Shown piece after piece: positions 10,753 to 24,236 of a DNA stretch of 64,000 nucleotides (position 1 is the stretch's first letter; each line of letters opens with the position of its first letter). Origin of the DNA: Carettochelys insculpta. Lineage: Eukaryota > Chordata > Testudines > Carettochelyidae. Below the pieces are notes generated by a model. It searched no databases, was not told where the DNA came from, and saw nothing but the letters and a program-made list of their open reading frames with translations. The position numbers and the translations under genes are program-made. The stretch is from positions 40,575,501 to 40,639,500 of the forward strand of contig NC_134145.1 of NCBI RefSeq assembly GCF_033958435.1, written 5' to 3'.

Positions 10753-12879
10753 CTGCAGATCAGCAGAAATAGATAAACATTTAATTCACACATATCATCA
10801 TTGCAGGTCACCAAACAAACCAGGTAATGTAAAGCATACATCTGATGTTTAATTTTATGCATCACATAACATTTAAATAATTTATAGAGGTCTTAATTAC
10901 AATTTAGACTTACTGTCATTGATCTCAGTGAGGATAGGAATGCATTCAAGAATTTTTTGAACATCCATTTTGAAATCTTGTCCCACCTTTCTTTATTAGT
11001 GTTTTGGTTATCCATTCAGGGAGTGAAAACATGCAATCTAGGTGAAAGTCACACATGCCAATGATTGTAACATAAATGAAGGACAAGCATTTGTGAATGA
11101 CCAATATGATTTAATTTAATCACTTGTGGTATCAAAAAACACTTTGTCAATGTAACAATATGATGTTATATTGACAGTAGTTTTTGTAACTCCAAAGTTG
11201 AGGATATGATCTTGAGTTCTCATTTACTTCCTGTAAATGCATACAGCTCCTATAACTGTTAATGGGATTTATCAATGCATTTCAAAAGCAGAATAAAATT
11301 CCTACGATATTAGTAAAATCATTAGGATATATTCTCAATTTATTAGGAATTCAGCTTTTTATAATACCATTGACAAATATACTTCTTCTTTAATGTTTTA
11401 ATCTCATATTTTACACTTTAATTTACAGTTGGTACTGCAGTTCCACCCCCATTAGTGTCTACAGTGAAATAATCCACCAGAGAAAACAGATGTATAGTAG
11501 CTTTTCATGCTTCATATTTCTTGAATGAAGCATATTTATTTATATATATTCTGTATGACTGTTTTACCAAATATAGTGGGTCAGACTGAAAACCTACACA
11601 AATTTATAATGTGTGGACTAGCTGTAAGGCTCTGTTTGACCATTTTATCTATTTGGAAATGAGGGGGCGGGGATGGCATATCTCCTGAGCTATCATTTTC
11701 ATGCAGTCTGCATAGCTGGTCAGTGGTAACAACTAGTCTAAATTCCTGGGATTTACTTCAGGGCACTTACTACTGCCAGCATGAAGCTCAGCATGCAAGT
11801 GATCAGCACTATAATTCTAAAAATTTGCATCCCAACTGTACTACAAAATGGAGCAGGGGGAAAAAAAATCATCCCCAATCATAATTCTCTTTCAATCAGA
11901 AACAGAACTACAATAAGTTACATGAGAAAATATAGTACAGGATGTATCAAAACAAACCTTAAACTAGTTAAAACAGAATGTTATTCTCTTTTCTCCCTTT
12001 TGCATAATGCGTAAAAACAACTTCATACCAGAAAAGACCCACTACTCTCTCATTTCCTAGTTTATTTCTAAATGTATTGACACCATTTAAACTATTTAAA
12101 GAAAATTTGCCAACATTTCCCTTATTAAATTCCTATTTTCATAGGTTTATTATTCAGGCATAAATGTAAACTATATAGCACATTTTAGATAAAATCCCAT
12201 AAGCACATTTTCTCCTGAAATGAAATTTGGGTAAAGTGAGGGTTGTGCTTCTATTACTTGATATTTTTAAACATAATTATACTCTGTTTTTACAAAAATG
12301 AAAATGAAATCCCTTCCAGTTTGCTTTTCTGAGTTTTATCATTGAAAATGGAAAAAAATATATAATGAAAATGCAAAATTTACAAATGAGCACATCCCAA
12401 AGCTTCCCAAATGACTATAAACTTAATACTCTTTTTAAAAAATTTACTGTAGTTAACTTTTTTGTTAATTTCTCAGAAAATATTTACAACTTTGTGCATT
12501 GTTCACATTTAAAAGGCAAAGTTACCAAAAGCAGACCCTCAAAATCCCTGCAGCTTTGTTTAGAGTTCTTAAAGAAAGCAGCTTGGTTTCCTACAATATT
12601 TATCAAAGCATTCAATATATTTATATATTGTGTGTGAATTGTGTAATGTTATTTGAGCTGATATATTAATTTGCACTAACTGCATATGCACCTCAAATTT
12701 TACGTATTTGTTAATTAAAAAAAAGTTTTATTCGGTGAAACTGAAACAGGTTCCTGTACTGCATTGACTTCATAAGTGGTCAGGTCAATTGACAGAATAA
12801 TTTTACAAATATTGTTAACAACAGTCTGTCAAACAAACGTGTGGCCTCTCATCCCAGCTCTGGCATTGACTCTGTAACA
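10753..12879. other. Intron 4 proximal part, nothing recognised
   Basis: AT-rich DNA upstream of the exon 5 acceptor. No repeat family or additional exon was recognised. Confidence 0.6.
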
Positions 12880-12887
12880 AGATAGAG

Positions 12888-13393
12888 CAGTGGTGGGCAA
12901 CCTGTTGCCTGCAAGCCTTGTGCAGCCCACTGGGACTCTACATCTGGCCCACATCTGGCAGCCACCTCTGCCTCCCATGCACCTCTCATGCACCAGAGCC
13001 CTGAATTTCCTATGCCTCTCTCCTCCCTCCCAGCACTTTGGGAGGAGCTGTGAATTGCCTGATTTCTGCTCCATCCCCACTCCTCCCCCTCTGTCACAGA
13101 GCTGGAACTCTGTGAAGCAGCTGATTTGCAGCATTCCAGCTCTGGCATGGTGTGAGCAGCAGCAGGGATGGCGCAAGATCCAGGTGATTTTCTGCACTCT
13201 GAAAGTGCTTGGAGGGAGAAGAAAGAGCAGGTAGTGCAGGGCTCCAGTGTCCCAGTGCACAAGAGCTGTGTGAGAGAGGAGAGGCCATAGGCTGCAGGTG
13301 GAACCCCAGAGGGTCACAGGCTTCTGCAGCCCACTGAAGTGAAGGATTTGCCATTCATGCAGCCCAACCACTATATGTGGTTGCCCATCCCTG
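12888..13393. mobile_element. Non-autonomous hAT-type element
   Basis: The left end cagtggtgggcaacctgttg and the right end gtggttgcccatccctg form an imperfect inverted repeat typical of hAT elements. They are flanked by agatagag (12880-12887) and tgatagag (13394-13401), an 8-bp duplication with one mismatch. The interior is GC-rich. The open frames across it (for example 12829-13587 on minus) have no recognisable domain and run through the element ends, so I do not call a gene. Confidence 0.8.
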
Positions 13394-13401
13394 TGATAGA
13401 G

Positions 13402-15563
13402 GATAAGACTCTTAATTTTCCTGTGCCTCACTTCCCCTGTGTGTGGCATGGTTCTATTAATATTTCCTGATCTTTGTAAAGTTCTTTGAGAGCCAGACAT
13501 AAAAAGTACTATGTATTTTTCATAATTATTCTTAAGGTAAACCACATTGGGTCCAACATACTCCTGTGAGTGGCTGCACCTAGTCAATGCATGATTAGCG
13601 CCTGAAGCTCACACCACTAAGTGTTCTTAGAAGAAGTAAATAATCATTCTTACACCTAGTTCTGGCCCTGGCCCTGCACTGCCCTCCACAGGGCAGAGAA
13701 AGCTTGCGCCTTAACCCCAGATGCCCCTCCTGGCCAGGCTGTCTGGTACAGCAGCATCCTGCTGGACCACAGATGTGGCCAGACTAGAAAGTGCCAGTTT
13801 TAGGAGGTACAACCTGTATGTGAAATAGGGATATGGATATTCACTTACTAACATGGTTTGCAACAGAAGCAATAAGCCCACTTGATCATTAAAGTCAGTC
13901 ATTGAAAAAGTAGGCAATGTAAAGATAAGCCTCACATTCACAGCCCTTTGTTTAGTCCATCTGGCATATGAGGTCTCCGCCACTTCCTAATTAAAGACAA
14001 TCCACTATCTATATATTTATAAGTATTTTGCAGAAAATACCAGTTACAATTTTGATTATTTTTAAATGTTGCAATTTTATTCTGACTTTGCAAACTCAAA
14101 AATAAGCAAATCTTAACCAAAATATTACCCCACTAAAGCTGTTTCATCTAGATCTTTATCATGTGCTGTATTAGAAAAGTGTCAATTTTCTTAATGAGTT
14201 CAAAATCATCAGGTGTGCTTCCTGGTGTTTATCCATATTGATATTCAGCAGTTTACATTTCATTGAACCATTTGATAGAAAAGTTGCACAAGAATCTCAT
14301 GGGAAAGGAACAACTGGCAGCACAAATGCAGTGAGAGGATCATAGAGAGGGCTGTGAAAGTGGTATAAAACTCTGTGCCATGAGTACATAATTGGTTAAC
14401 CCTGGATCAAAGTCCCAGGATCTGGTGGTGTGTTAAATATATTGTCTTAGTTCAAGCAGTTTTACAAATTTCAGGTTTACATCAGGTATTATATGTAATT
14501 TAAAACTTGCTGAAACCAATGTTGCAGCAGATCTAATAACTGCCACTTGTATGGTGCTCACTCACTGGCTACAGCTCTGATTGGCAGTGCTATTAGGGAA
14601 AAGCAATGGCCAGAGTAGCAGCCCAGAGGGAGAACCTTTCCATGCAGCTGGCTCCTTCTGAAACATAATTGTGAGCTCCCATGCTGTGGACAGATTGGGG
14701 TGGGAGGATGTACCCACTCCTAACTGTGGGAACTATTCCCAGGAAATTTTGTGAGGTTCTGAGGGAAATTTTGTGAGGGAGGAGTGGGGACAAAGAGGAG
14801 AGTTGCCCATCAGTCCAGCCTTTCAAAGGGACCTGGAGCCAACATAGCAGCAGTGGCTGCTGCAGCCTCAGGCCCTTTGAATTGCCGTGGGAGCACAGCT
14901 CTGATTGTGTGCAGCTGGCGGTGGAGGGCTGGGAGGGAGCACCACAGTCTCGGCAGCTGTGAGGGCTGAATGCCCTAAGCTCATCCCTTCCATCAGTGGC
15001 TTGTCTCTACCAGGGCACAGAGACTGGCCCCCCATCCCACCTTTCCCCGAGGCTCGTTGTGGCTCTCAGCAGTGCTGGGGTTGGTCCAGCTAGTATTAGG
15101 ATCGTGAGGTGAATCTCAAAGTCTGGATTTTTCTTTATAAACTTTTTAAAGGCAAATGAATAACAAACTTGCAATCCCAGTTTTACACTACAGAGCACAT
15201 TAAACTAAGTAGTGATGATCAGCAGACCTGCAGTAGACTTTCTGTACGCTACCGAGGATCAAAGCATCTGAATAAATTAATGGGCTGTACATTTGAGATG
15301 GAATTTGAAGATACAATTTTTAGAAGAAACAGTAAACTGTCCTTTCCAAGCTTTATATACTAACTTTATTCTGATGTAGCCATTTCTTTGGTCAGCCTCA
15401 CAGGATGAATATATAGTGTAATGTTAATATTACACTTTAAGACCATTTTTTAAATTCCATAACAAGAGTGCAAGGAAAGGGGAAAATACCAATAGCTGTG
15501 ATGGTATGAGTGATATGTGATTTTAAGGGACTAATTCTTTATATGGAATAAAGTTTTAGTATT
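13402..15563. other. Intron 4, mostly unassigned; GC-richer block at 14590-15090
   Basis: AT-rich except for about 14590-15090, which contains aattttgtgagg twice within 60 bp and a ctttcaaaggg/cctttgaattgcc inverted pair. That block is probably a decayed dispersed repeat, family not recognised. No gene was seen. Confidence 0.45.
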
Positions 15564-15675
15564 TGTTGAACCTCTCTAGTCTTGCACTCTCTTCTCCAGC
15601 AATATTCATAAGCTGGCATGATTTTAGTTAGCTTGATAACCACTTATCATGGGTGTGGCCAAGTGTGACCAGTAC
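15564..15675 (+). mobile_element. Left half of the gttgaacctc foldback family
   Basis: The gttgaacctctctagtc start, the ctggcatgattttagttagc block and the ggtgtggccaag block match the left half of the fuller copy at 25415-25737. No right half follows. Confidence 0.6.
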
Positions 15676-16295
15676 TGAATGAGACTGTTAAAAATTTCTC
15701 TCTTAATTTTTGTAGTAATATTTTTAAAAATGGTACTTACATCATGTATTTTTATTTCATCCTTATAAAACCTTATCATGCACTATATTTTAACAAAAAC
15801 AAGGCTATAGTCAGTTTGGTTTCCAATAACATTTTCTTCTTGTTTTCAAACATTGATTTACCCATGCCAAAACTGAGCACTATTGTAAATGTCTACATTT
15901 TACCTCTTTTCTGGAAGGTTTATTGAGAAGTAATCCTAGTCCAGGTTCATCCTATTTTTGTGGCTCATCTTGTTTCAGTCTCTTTCAACATTTGCTCAGT
16001 TATGTCAGTTTTGAGAACTGTACTTGATTTAGTGATTCCATCTGTCTTCTCTTTGGTTTTATGAGAAGCAATCCCAATCCAAGCACATGCTGTTTTCCTG
16101 GAACACCCAAACCTTTACATTGCTTTAACTTATGGTAAGAGGAAGCTGTATACCGAATTTCAGGGTCTTAGCTCTTACTTTTTAGGAGAAGTTCTTGATC
16201 AAACAGCCAGCCAGACAACTGCTTTAAAAGATATAGCATATTATTCATGTTTCTGTCAAGTATGTCGTCTCTGTTCCTTATGCTTTCATCTCACT
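15676..16295. other. Intron 4, nothing recognised
   Basis: AT-rich sequence. No gene or nameable repeat was seen. Confidence 0.55.
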
Positions 16296-16723
16296 GGCCA
16301 TGGATACACTAGGCCCCTCCTTTCAAAAAAGGCATGCCAATGAACCACTTCAACAGATGCTAATGAGGTGCTGCCATGAATATGCAGCACTTCATTAGCA
16401 TAACGGTAGCCACAGATGTTTTGAAAGTGCCACTTTTAAAACACATGCTGCCCATGTAGACAGGGGCCTTTCAAAAGGATCCCCAGACTTCCAAAACCCC
16501 TTCTTCCCATTTGGTTTTGGGAAGAAGGGCTTTTGAAGTCCTTTTGGAAAGGTTCCTGTCTACACGGGCAGTGTGCATTTCAAAAGTGGCATTTTCAAAA
16601 TGCATACAACTGCCATTATGCCAATGAGGCACAGCATATTCATGGCAGTGCCTCATTAGCATCTGCCAAAGTTGCTTATTAGCATCCCCCTTTTGAAAGG
16701 CAGGGGCTAGTGTAACCACGGCC
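16296..16723. mobile_element. Foldback MITE (tctacac family 2)
   Basis: Ends ggccatggatacactaggc and gctagtgtaaccacggcc. A central hairpin pairs accccttcttcccatt with gggaagaagggcttt. The arms contain gctaatgaggtgctgcc and its complement. No clean target duplication was seen. Confidence 0.78.
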
Positions 16724-16945
16724 CTTGTCTCATATTTTGACAAAGGGTGACATCCGTAGCATCATTTACCAATACCATCTAAGGTGGTAGGGCAAACAGA
16801 AGCATTACCACTTTCAAATCTGCCACTGCAATTACACCCTCTTATGAAGTGTAACACAATTGCTTCCCCTATCCATAAACATAACTATTATAAGTCTAGT
16901 TCCTCAGATCTAAAACAAGTCAAACATTACTATCTGGGCCTCTAA

Positions 16946-17214
16946 GGCTGTGTCTACACGGGCACAAATCTTCGAAACAGCCATATTTTGAATATTACTA
17001 ATGAGGCGATGAACTGAATATTCAGCACCTCATTAGCATTAGGACGCTTCCAGCCAAGGTGCTTTCAAAGCACGCGGCTCAGCGTGGCTACATGGGGGTC
17101 CTTTTCAAAAGGACCCACACCTTTTGAAATCCCCTTATCCCACTCACTGATCAGAATAAGGGGATTTCAAAATGCCGGGGTCCTTTTGAAATGGACCCCC
17201 GTGTAGACACACCC
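16946..17214. mobile_element. MITE with TAA duplication, short right arm (family 2)
   Basis: The left end ggctgtgtctacacgggc and right end cccgtgtagacacaccc are inverted. TAA lies at 16943-16945 and 17215-17217. The right arm lacks the taatgaggcg block found in the left arm, so the palindrome is asymmetric, probably through internal deletion. Confidence 0.87.
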
Positions 17215-17217
17215 TAA

Positions 17218-19709
17218 GACTTTCTGTGCACTAAAGATAGACTAATGATAAAGATAAATTTGTCTGTGTGCAGAAGACCAGCACATGGTCTCTGCAGAAC
17301 TGAAGTCACACTCAAGCCCCTTTTCTGGGCTTATGCTGGGCCCTCTTGCCAGGAGTGAGTTTTACATCCTCAGCAAAACCAGGTGTGGATGGGCTCAGTG
17401 ATTCTGCACATGGGAGGCTCATATGATCCAGTGATCTGAACAGAACTGGGAAATGAAATTACAGCATGATTAGGCAATCTGTTTGAATGATGAATACATA
17501 TTCTCAGACGATTCCATTATGGGAAAGTTAATTTTCTTTATTTTAACTGGGGCCACATATTTTAATGTACAAAAATCTGGAAATGATGTAGATGCCCATC
17601 TTGCATATCAGAAATTCATGAAGAGCTTCTCATAGCTACTATTAAATGTTAAAGCCAAAATCTGCCTGTTGAATGCATATACTGCGTTCTCAAAAAAAAA
17701 AAAAAAATCAGTAGGTTTTTCTTAGGTGACTATAAGGATAGGTTTTGAACCTTAGCCTGGCAAACTGCATGGTATGAGAAGCATAACAAAACTAGTGCCA
17801 GATACCATATAAAGGGGACCCTAAGAGAAACATCAGTATCTTTGATTTTTGTATACCAGAAAAGGTAAAACTATTCCAAGGTGCATTTTCCAACCATTCC
17901 TCCAGCAGTAGAATCTTCACTAAATCACCAGAAACTCTAAAGCTCTGGACATATGCCAACCTCCTCTAATTAGCTGTTTAACAGTAAAACCATAGACTCC
18001 AAAAACAGCAGTCTAGACAGCCTGGATACTATTACTACAGAGTTTAGAAAATCTGCTGCAGAATTCATTTACTCTTCCTGTAAAAGCCTGAGGGAATGAA
18101 GAGTTCCAATGGCCTCCTATATAATATTCCAAAATCCAGATCCATTGCATAATATAACTACAGAAATACATTTTACTAAAAGCCTGCCAACTTGAAGTGC
18201 TGTGAAAACAATAAATTTTGAAAACAATAAATGGTGAAAACAAAATTCTATATAGGGCAATGTTTCCATAGAAACCAGTGTCCTCTTGATTCAGAAACCC
18301 CATATTCAAACTAGTATATTTTGAGCTATAAAAAAAAAAGTCAGAATAGTTTTTTTTTAATCTTCCCAACAGGGCGTAAAGCTGTCCTTAGATCCTACAT
18401 CCTACACAATATGTTGCTCACACACTTCACTTTATCCCACCAAACATAATCAGCTCTAGACAAAATACAGCAATTTCTTAGAGATGCACAGCAACACAAG
18501 ACAGGAAGTAAAGGATGCCAGATATAATTGACACTGGAGGAGGAGAATTACAGTGGCCCTACTAGGAATTTGTACTTCTGTCAGTGAGTTTTCAGGAACT
18601 CAATTTTATTTCTCCTCCAAACATCTGCACCTCATGCAATACTGACATCCAAAAGCATAGTGATGCTGTGTCCCTGTGCCAGCCACATTTTGTTGCACCA
18701 TTCAGTTCTTTGGAGGTCCATCTTCTCATCAAATCCAACCATGAAACACACTTATTTATATGAAGCAAAACGGTGCAGAATACGCAGTTCCTCTCTCAGG
18801 CCTCACTCTGAAAAACTAATGTGCAGTAGTTGACCTGAAAGACGTGATGAAAAGAAACCATTTTCTTCCCCTGAGGATAAGGAGCAGCATTGGAGATGAT
18901 TCGTGCATGCTAAACACTCAAAGCAGGACATGTGTCCCAGGCACCCACCACTCAACAAATAAAGGGATGCATGCAATTCAACATTCTACAAGAAGGAAAA
19001 TTCCACACCCAAGGTCCTGGTCTATATAGTGTGCATGGTAACCTCTCCCCATCCCATCATTAAAATCATTTTAAATTTCATTAACCTTCACCTTTATTTT
19101 GCATTCTTACATAAGTAATATAGTCACTGTGTGCTTTCCTCCAGTCATCTCTTTCCTGAGTCTTGCCCATTCCACAGTCATCAGAGTGTTAGTTTGCTTT
19201 TGTTCATCTCTACTTATTTTATTTTCCTAAAACTCTAGGGCTAGAGCATATCTTTGGGGTGTAGACTTGTGTGCAGTGGAGCTGCATTACTCAGAAGAAA
19301 CTGAAGAGAGGGACTTGCCTCTGGCAGAATTTTTCTCCAAACTCTCTGATGTGCAGTGGTCAGTGCTGGATACCTTCAGGGATGCCAGGCCGCGCTGTGT
19401 GAGCCAGTATGGAGCTGGAAGAGCACGAGCATGCTCACACTTCCTCCTCACACTCTTTGGGCAATGTGCCCCACTGGCAGCATCAGGAGTCAGCACACCA
19501 TAAGAATGGAGACATGAGTACAGAGCATGTAAGTGCAAGAAAGGGTCTTGTGCTTCTTCTTTCCTACCTATTTGCAAATGAGCCCAGAGATCATCTAGTC
19601 TTTAGAAAGATAATAACTGTATGCAAATTAGCAATATACCATTAATATCCTCACTTGGCATTTAATAAGACAGTGTGCCTTTGATTTTTAAGATACTATA
19701 TACTAGGAA
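17218..19709. other. Intron 4, nothing recognised
   Basis: AT-rich sequence with a 13-base A run near 17694. The short open frames lack homology signals that I recognise. Confidence 0.55.
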
Positions 19710-21456
19710 TATTAATAGGAAATGGCAAACAAAGTAGATGGCGATCAAAGATGAGAATGAAGAAGTGCTCATGAACAGGGAGAAGATTGTGCAGTGATGG
19801 ACAAGATATTGCACCGACCTATACAAAGCACAGTTGGACCCGAGGGTCTCAGAGAGACTGATTGAGGAACTGAAAGCGATATCTCCACCAAGCATTGAGA
19901 GCGAGACCGATATTTTGAAAGAGAAAGTAGAAAAAGCAGTGAAATGAATAAAGAACAACAAGAGCCCTGGAAATGATAACATAACAGGAGAGATGATCAA
20001 ATACGGTGGAGAAAGTATGATTCAGGAAATACACTGACTACGTAATATAGCATGGAAAGAAGGGAAGGTGCCTAAGAAATAAACAGGATCTGTACTAGTG
20101 ACGATACACAAGAAAGGAAGTACATTGGAGTGCAAGAACTACAGAACGATTGAGCTAACGAGTCATCTAGACAAGGTACTGATGATGATACTGACTGAGA
20201 GACTAAGATTGCAGATAGAAGAACATATAGCATATGAGCAAGCGAGGTTCAGAAAAGACAAAAGCATCATACACCAGATATTGGCATTAAGACTGACAGC
20301 GCAAAAAGCTTGACAAAAGAACAAGAACATAAACACTTGCTTGATCGATTTTCAAAAGGCATTTGACAATATAGATCAGAAAGTGACTTGGGCAGTGTTG
20401 GAGTCATACAGCGTGGATAGCAGACTGATATGGCTGTTGAAAGACATCAGTGACAATGCAGAGGCAGCAGTGAGAATATGCGGGGAGTTGGGAAGTTGGT
20501 TGAAAACAAGTAGAGGTACGAGACACGGAGATCCAATATCACCACGTATCTTCATTGCACATCTGGAGAGAACAATGGACAAGATCGAGGAAGAGGTAGA
20601 AGGGATATCTGTGCACGGGAAAAGAATTAACAACTTGAGGTTCATGGATGATATAGTTATCATTGAGGAAGATGAGGAGAAGCTAGGAAAAATGGTGAAG
20701 GTGCTAAACAAAGAAGGGAAGCAGTACGGACTGATTATGAACATCGATAAAACAAAAACAATGGTATTTGGAGATAAGGAAATAGGAAGAAAGATCAGCA
20801 CTGATGGTATTGAACTAGAAAATGTAGAGAAGTTCACATATCTGAGGAGCAACATAATGTATGATCTAGACTGGAAGAAGGAAATAGCAACTAGAACAGC
20901 GAAAGCAAGAGTGAGTTTGAAGGCGATGGATAAGATCTGGAAAAGCAAAGCAATCAGCTTAAGAACGAAGCTGAGCGTCTTGAAAATGTGTGTATTCAGC
21001 AGCATGTTGGACGGATGTGAGATGTGGATGATAACGAAAGATTCGAAAAGAAGAATATTGGCTTTCGAAAGGAGTTGTTACAGAAAGATTCTGAGAATAG
21101 GATGGATACAGAAGATCACCAATGAGGAATTATATAGGAAGATGTAGCCAAATGAGAACCTGCTGCAGAAGTTTATAAAACAGAAGCTACATCTAATTGG
21201 GCATATTTGCAGAATGAACGATGAACAAAAAATCAAGACCCTGATATTCAGCATAATGGATGGTTCGAATAGGGGAGGCAGACCCCACAGGAAATGGGTA
21301 GATGATATAGTAGATTGGTGCTGAGCTAGTCCACAGAAACTAAGCTACTCCACACTAGACAGGGAAAGATGAAAGGAAATAGTGAGAGAGGCATCAGATG
21401 CCAACGGGCGCTGAACCCACGGTTATTGATGATGATGATGATGACGACGACGACCA
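19710..21456 (+). mobile_element. RTE-like non-LTR retrotransposon, 5-prime truncated
   Basis: This is the 3-prime part of a LINE ORF2 in the RTE/RTE-X style. The order is a degenerate N-terminal RT region with in-frame stops, ELTSHLDKVL, LIDFQKAFDNIDQKVTWAVL (motif A), SRGTRHGDPISPRIF (motif B) and LRFMDDIVIIEE (motif C), then the thumb and C-terminal region. It ends in a GAT/GAC microsatellite tail at 21428-21453, the type of tail used by RTE elements. The family is inferred; the precise subfamily is unknown. Confidence 0.85.
20341..21147 (+). pseudogene. Reverse transcriptase remnant with FMDD in motif C
   Basis: This is an open stretch of 268 codons within the RTE-like LINE. Motif A is DFQKAFDNID, motif B has RHGDP where RQGDP is usual, and motif C reads FMDD where RTE and L1 enzymes normally have FADD. 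Upstream stops at about 19797, 19946 and 20314 and the stop after YRKM at 21148 break the ORF. Homology continues past that stop with HLIGHICRMNDEQKIKTL and GRPHRKWVDDIVDW. It cannot encode a functional LINE protein. Confidence 0.8.
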
Positions 21457-22435
21457 CCAGGTTCCCTGCCTCACAAAACTGAAATATTTACAGCAAGGCC
21501 ATATGTTAACCATGAGGGGAAATCCAAAAGGTATGTTTGCAGTGATCCTTTCTATCCAGTGCAGCAGAGCTGAAATAGTAGCTGTGTGTCCTTAATACAA
21601 CCACCTGACAAACACCTGAGAACACTTTCTATTGTTATCTTTGGAACGTCATTGACTGCACTTCTTAGGAAATCTAAGCTTATCTATTAGACAGAAGATC
21701 AAATGAAAGGATAATTAATAAATCTGTAACACTTACTGATTTGATAGAACATGCAACATTATTGATATCTGACTATTAATAATGCACGGAAAGATAAACA
21801 CTTTAGCTGTATGCACAGCTGTTGGCTTTCTGAGCAAATGCAAACTAATTCCCAATTCCTCAAAAATAAACTTTAACTCTCTGCAATTACCAGAAGTCTG
21901 AATTTCTATCTTCTAAACAAGACGGGAGGTGGGTATAATCAAAGCAAAACATTTTTTCATTGTCCATGTTGTTTGAATTTGGAAATACAACAAAACAAAC
22001 AAACAAACCCAAGTAAAGAAGAAGAAGAAGAAGAAGGCTAAATACTATGCTTTTGAAAGAAATGTTTTTTTATTAGATGACTTTCAAATGGAAGAATTTT
22101 ATTTTCTTTTTCTTTCATAAACTGAAAACTCATAGACTCTCTGGTTGTCTGTAACACTAAGGTTGTTTCTAGATGCTTGTACCCAGAATTTACTGCACAT
22201 ATTTTCTTTATGTCACATTTGTTTTTCAACATGAATTATTCAGCTGATTGATCTAAATATTTGAAAGTGGATCCTTTTGCCAGAATGCTATTTGATGAGG
22301 GTGACTTTGCAGAGCGTGTAACAGAGAAAACATACACAAACTAAATTTGTTCTAGGAAACCCATCTGTCAAAATCAGAATGGGGCACAGTTAGGAGTTAG
22401 AATTTGTAACTTCACAGACTCCTAGTTAAAATAAG
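21457..22435. other. Intron 4, one AAG microsatellite
   Basis: AT-rich DNA with an (AAG)n tract at about 22018-22036. Nothing else was recognised. Confidence 0.6.
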
Positions 22436-22862
22436 CCTTAGATTGTTGCTATACTACCATGGTCCCATCGGAAAGGGACATGGTAATGAGGCAATTCAAA
22501 GCAAGCGAATGAGGCGCTGACATGCATATTCAGCCTCTCATTACCATAATGGCAGCTGCACGAACAAACTTCAATTTTCAAATTGACAGTGAAGATGGAG
22601 GCAGCTTTGAAATAAATGCCCCACTCAACATTCCCTCACTCCCGCAGAACTAAAATGGAGTAAGGGAATGTCAAAGCGGGGCATTTATTTTGAAGCTGCC
22701 CCCATGTACACTGTCAATCTGAAAATTGAAGTTTGCGCCTGTGGCTGCCATTATGCTAATGAGGTGCTGAATATACATGTCAGTGCCTCATTAGCTTGCT
22801 TCAAATTGCCTCATTACCATGGCCCCTCTGACGGGACCATGGTAGCGTAGCAGCAGCCTTGG
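22436..22862. mobile_element. Foldback MITE with divergent ends (ctaccatggtccc)
   Basis: The left end ccttagattgttgctatac and right end gcgtagcagcagccttgg are inverted, each followed inward by the actaccatggtccc block. The centre pairs taagggaatgtcaaagcggg with its complement. The arms have gaggcgctgacatgcatatt as in family 2. The terminal ctgctac replaces the gtctac of the other MITEs, so it may be a separate subfamily. Confidence 0.8.
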
Positions 22863-24012
22863 TTTCTAAAGGCTACACAGACTTTTGGCACAGAACTAAG
22901 CAAGCATACATGGCACTAACCCAGGAATAACCCCAGGAGGCAAGCACACCATGTGACTCAGAGAGACACTCTGCTTTCTTCTGCGAGTTGTAGTTTACTG
23001 CTGGTCTGTAACAGCATTATATTAATAACCACCCTCCACAGCACTGGCTCAGCTCTTCAGGGCAGCCACTGGGAGAGAATGCTTTCCGCATTGCAAACCT
23101 AGCTGGTCCATGGAGTGGGTAAGCAGGCAAGTAGCCTCATTTGCTCCTATGCAACTGGACCAAAACATCCAGGTACCCTGCATAGGAACCTATGAGGGAT
23201 TTGGATTCCCCTGCACGGGCTCATAATGTAAATCACAGGTTTGCTCCATGTTATCAATGTCCTACCATTGGGATAAATCCTCAAATACTTAAGTTTTATT
23301 TTGGATGCCTTCAGGATTATTCCCAGTTTTGCTATAATTGAAATTAGGATAAAACCCAGCATCACACTCACTACCCTATATTATCAAGGATTACACCCAC
23401 TGGGCCCACTCCTGCAGAACCTTTTTAAACAAAATTTCCATTGGTTTAAAACAAAGTTTTATAAGCTGCAGTATTAGGTCCATAGTTCTTACCCATAAGG
23501 AAATGATGTATGTTCTGTCAATGTGAAATCTACATATTTTAGAAGAAAAATCTCCATAGGGAAATCTGAGCAACGACTATTAGTTAATGACATATTATGA
23601 AATACCTCTCATTCACACCATCTAAATGAGGAGTGACAAATCCTGAAAACTGGCAAAATATTAAAAGAACCCTACTATTTATGAAATATTCAAGATACAG
23701 ACATACTTCAGATATATTTTAGTATTTTTATACCAAAGTCATCATCAGACAGCCTCTTGTTTCACATTTTCTTCTCCTGCAATACTCTCATGCCGCATAT
23801 AGGAATTGTCTTTTTTTATCCCTACTATTTCTAGAGTTTGGGTTTACAAAGCAGTGCTTATCACACAGTATTTTGCATTTGAAAATCCACAAAAGATTAG
23901 ATTTTAACAGCATATCAGACACTATGTAGCCTTTTTATGAATGAGTGCTTATGAAACAGACACACTGAGGTCTACGGTCTACCCAGATAGGTAAGAGGGT
24001 CACAGTAGGCAC
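22863..24012. other. Intron 4, nothing recognised
   Basis: AT-rich DNA, no gene or assignable repeat. Confidence 0.55.
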
Positions 24013-24017
24013 CTAAG

Positions 24018-24050
24018 TAACAGAGAGGTAGCCATGTTAGTCTGTGCACC
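24018..24050 (+). mobile_element. Fragment of the hairpin-ended SINE (5-prime head only)
   Basis: cagagaggtagccatgttag matches the heads of the SINEs at 38109 and 43184. The match stops after about 30 bp. Confidence 0.6.
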
Positions 24051-24236
24051 TTAGATAAATATTCTAGTTAGAGTATTCTTCTTTGCTTCCTTTATTTAAT
24101 AAGATACTTTCATGACAATAGGTCTTTGTTTCTTAAGCATTTATGCACCCTTGCTGCTCTAACTCCTATTTTGACATCACAGTAATCTGAACAGCAATCA
24201 GCTGGGAGGTCATAAAATGTTGTTTTAGGACCTCAA

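Noticed and set aside
12829..13587. 252-codon minus frame with several Cys and His
   Set aside because: It runs through both ends of the hAT-type element and its flanks. Cysteine spacing fits no zinc-finger pattern.
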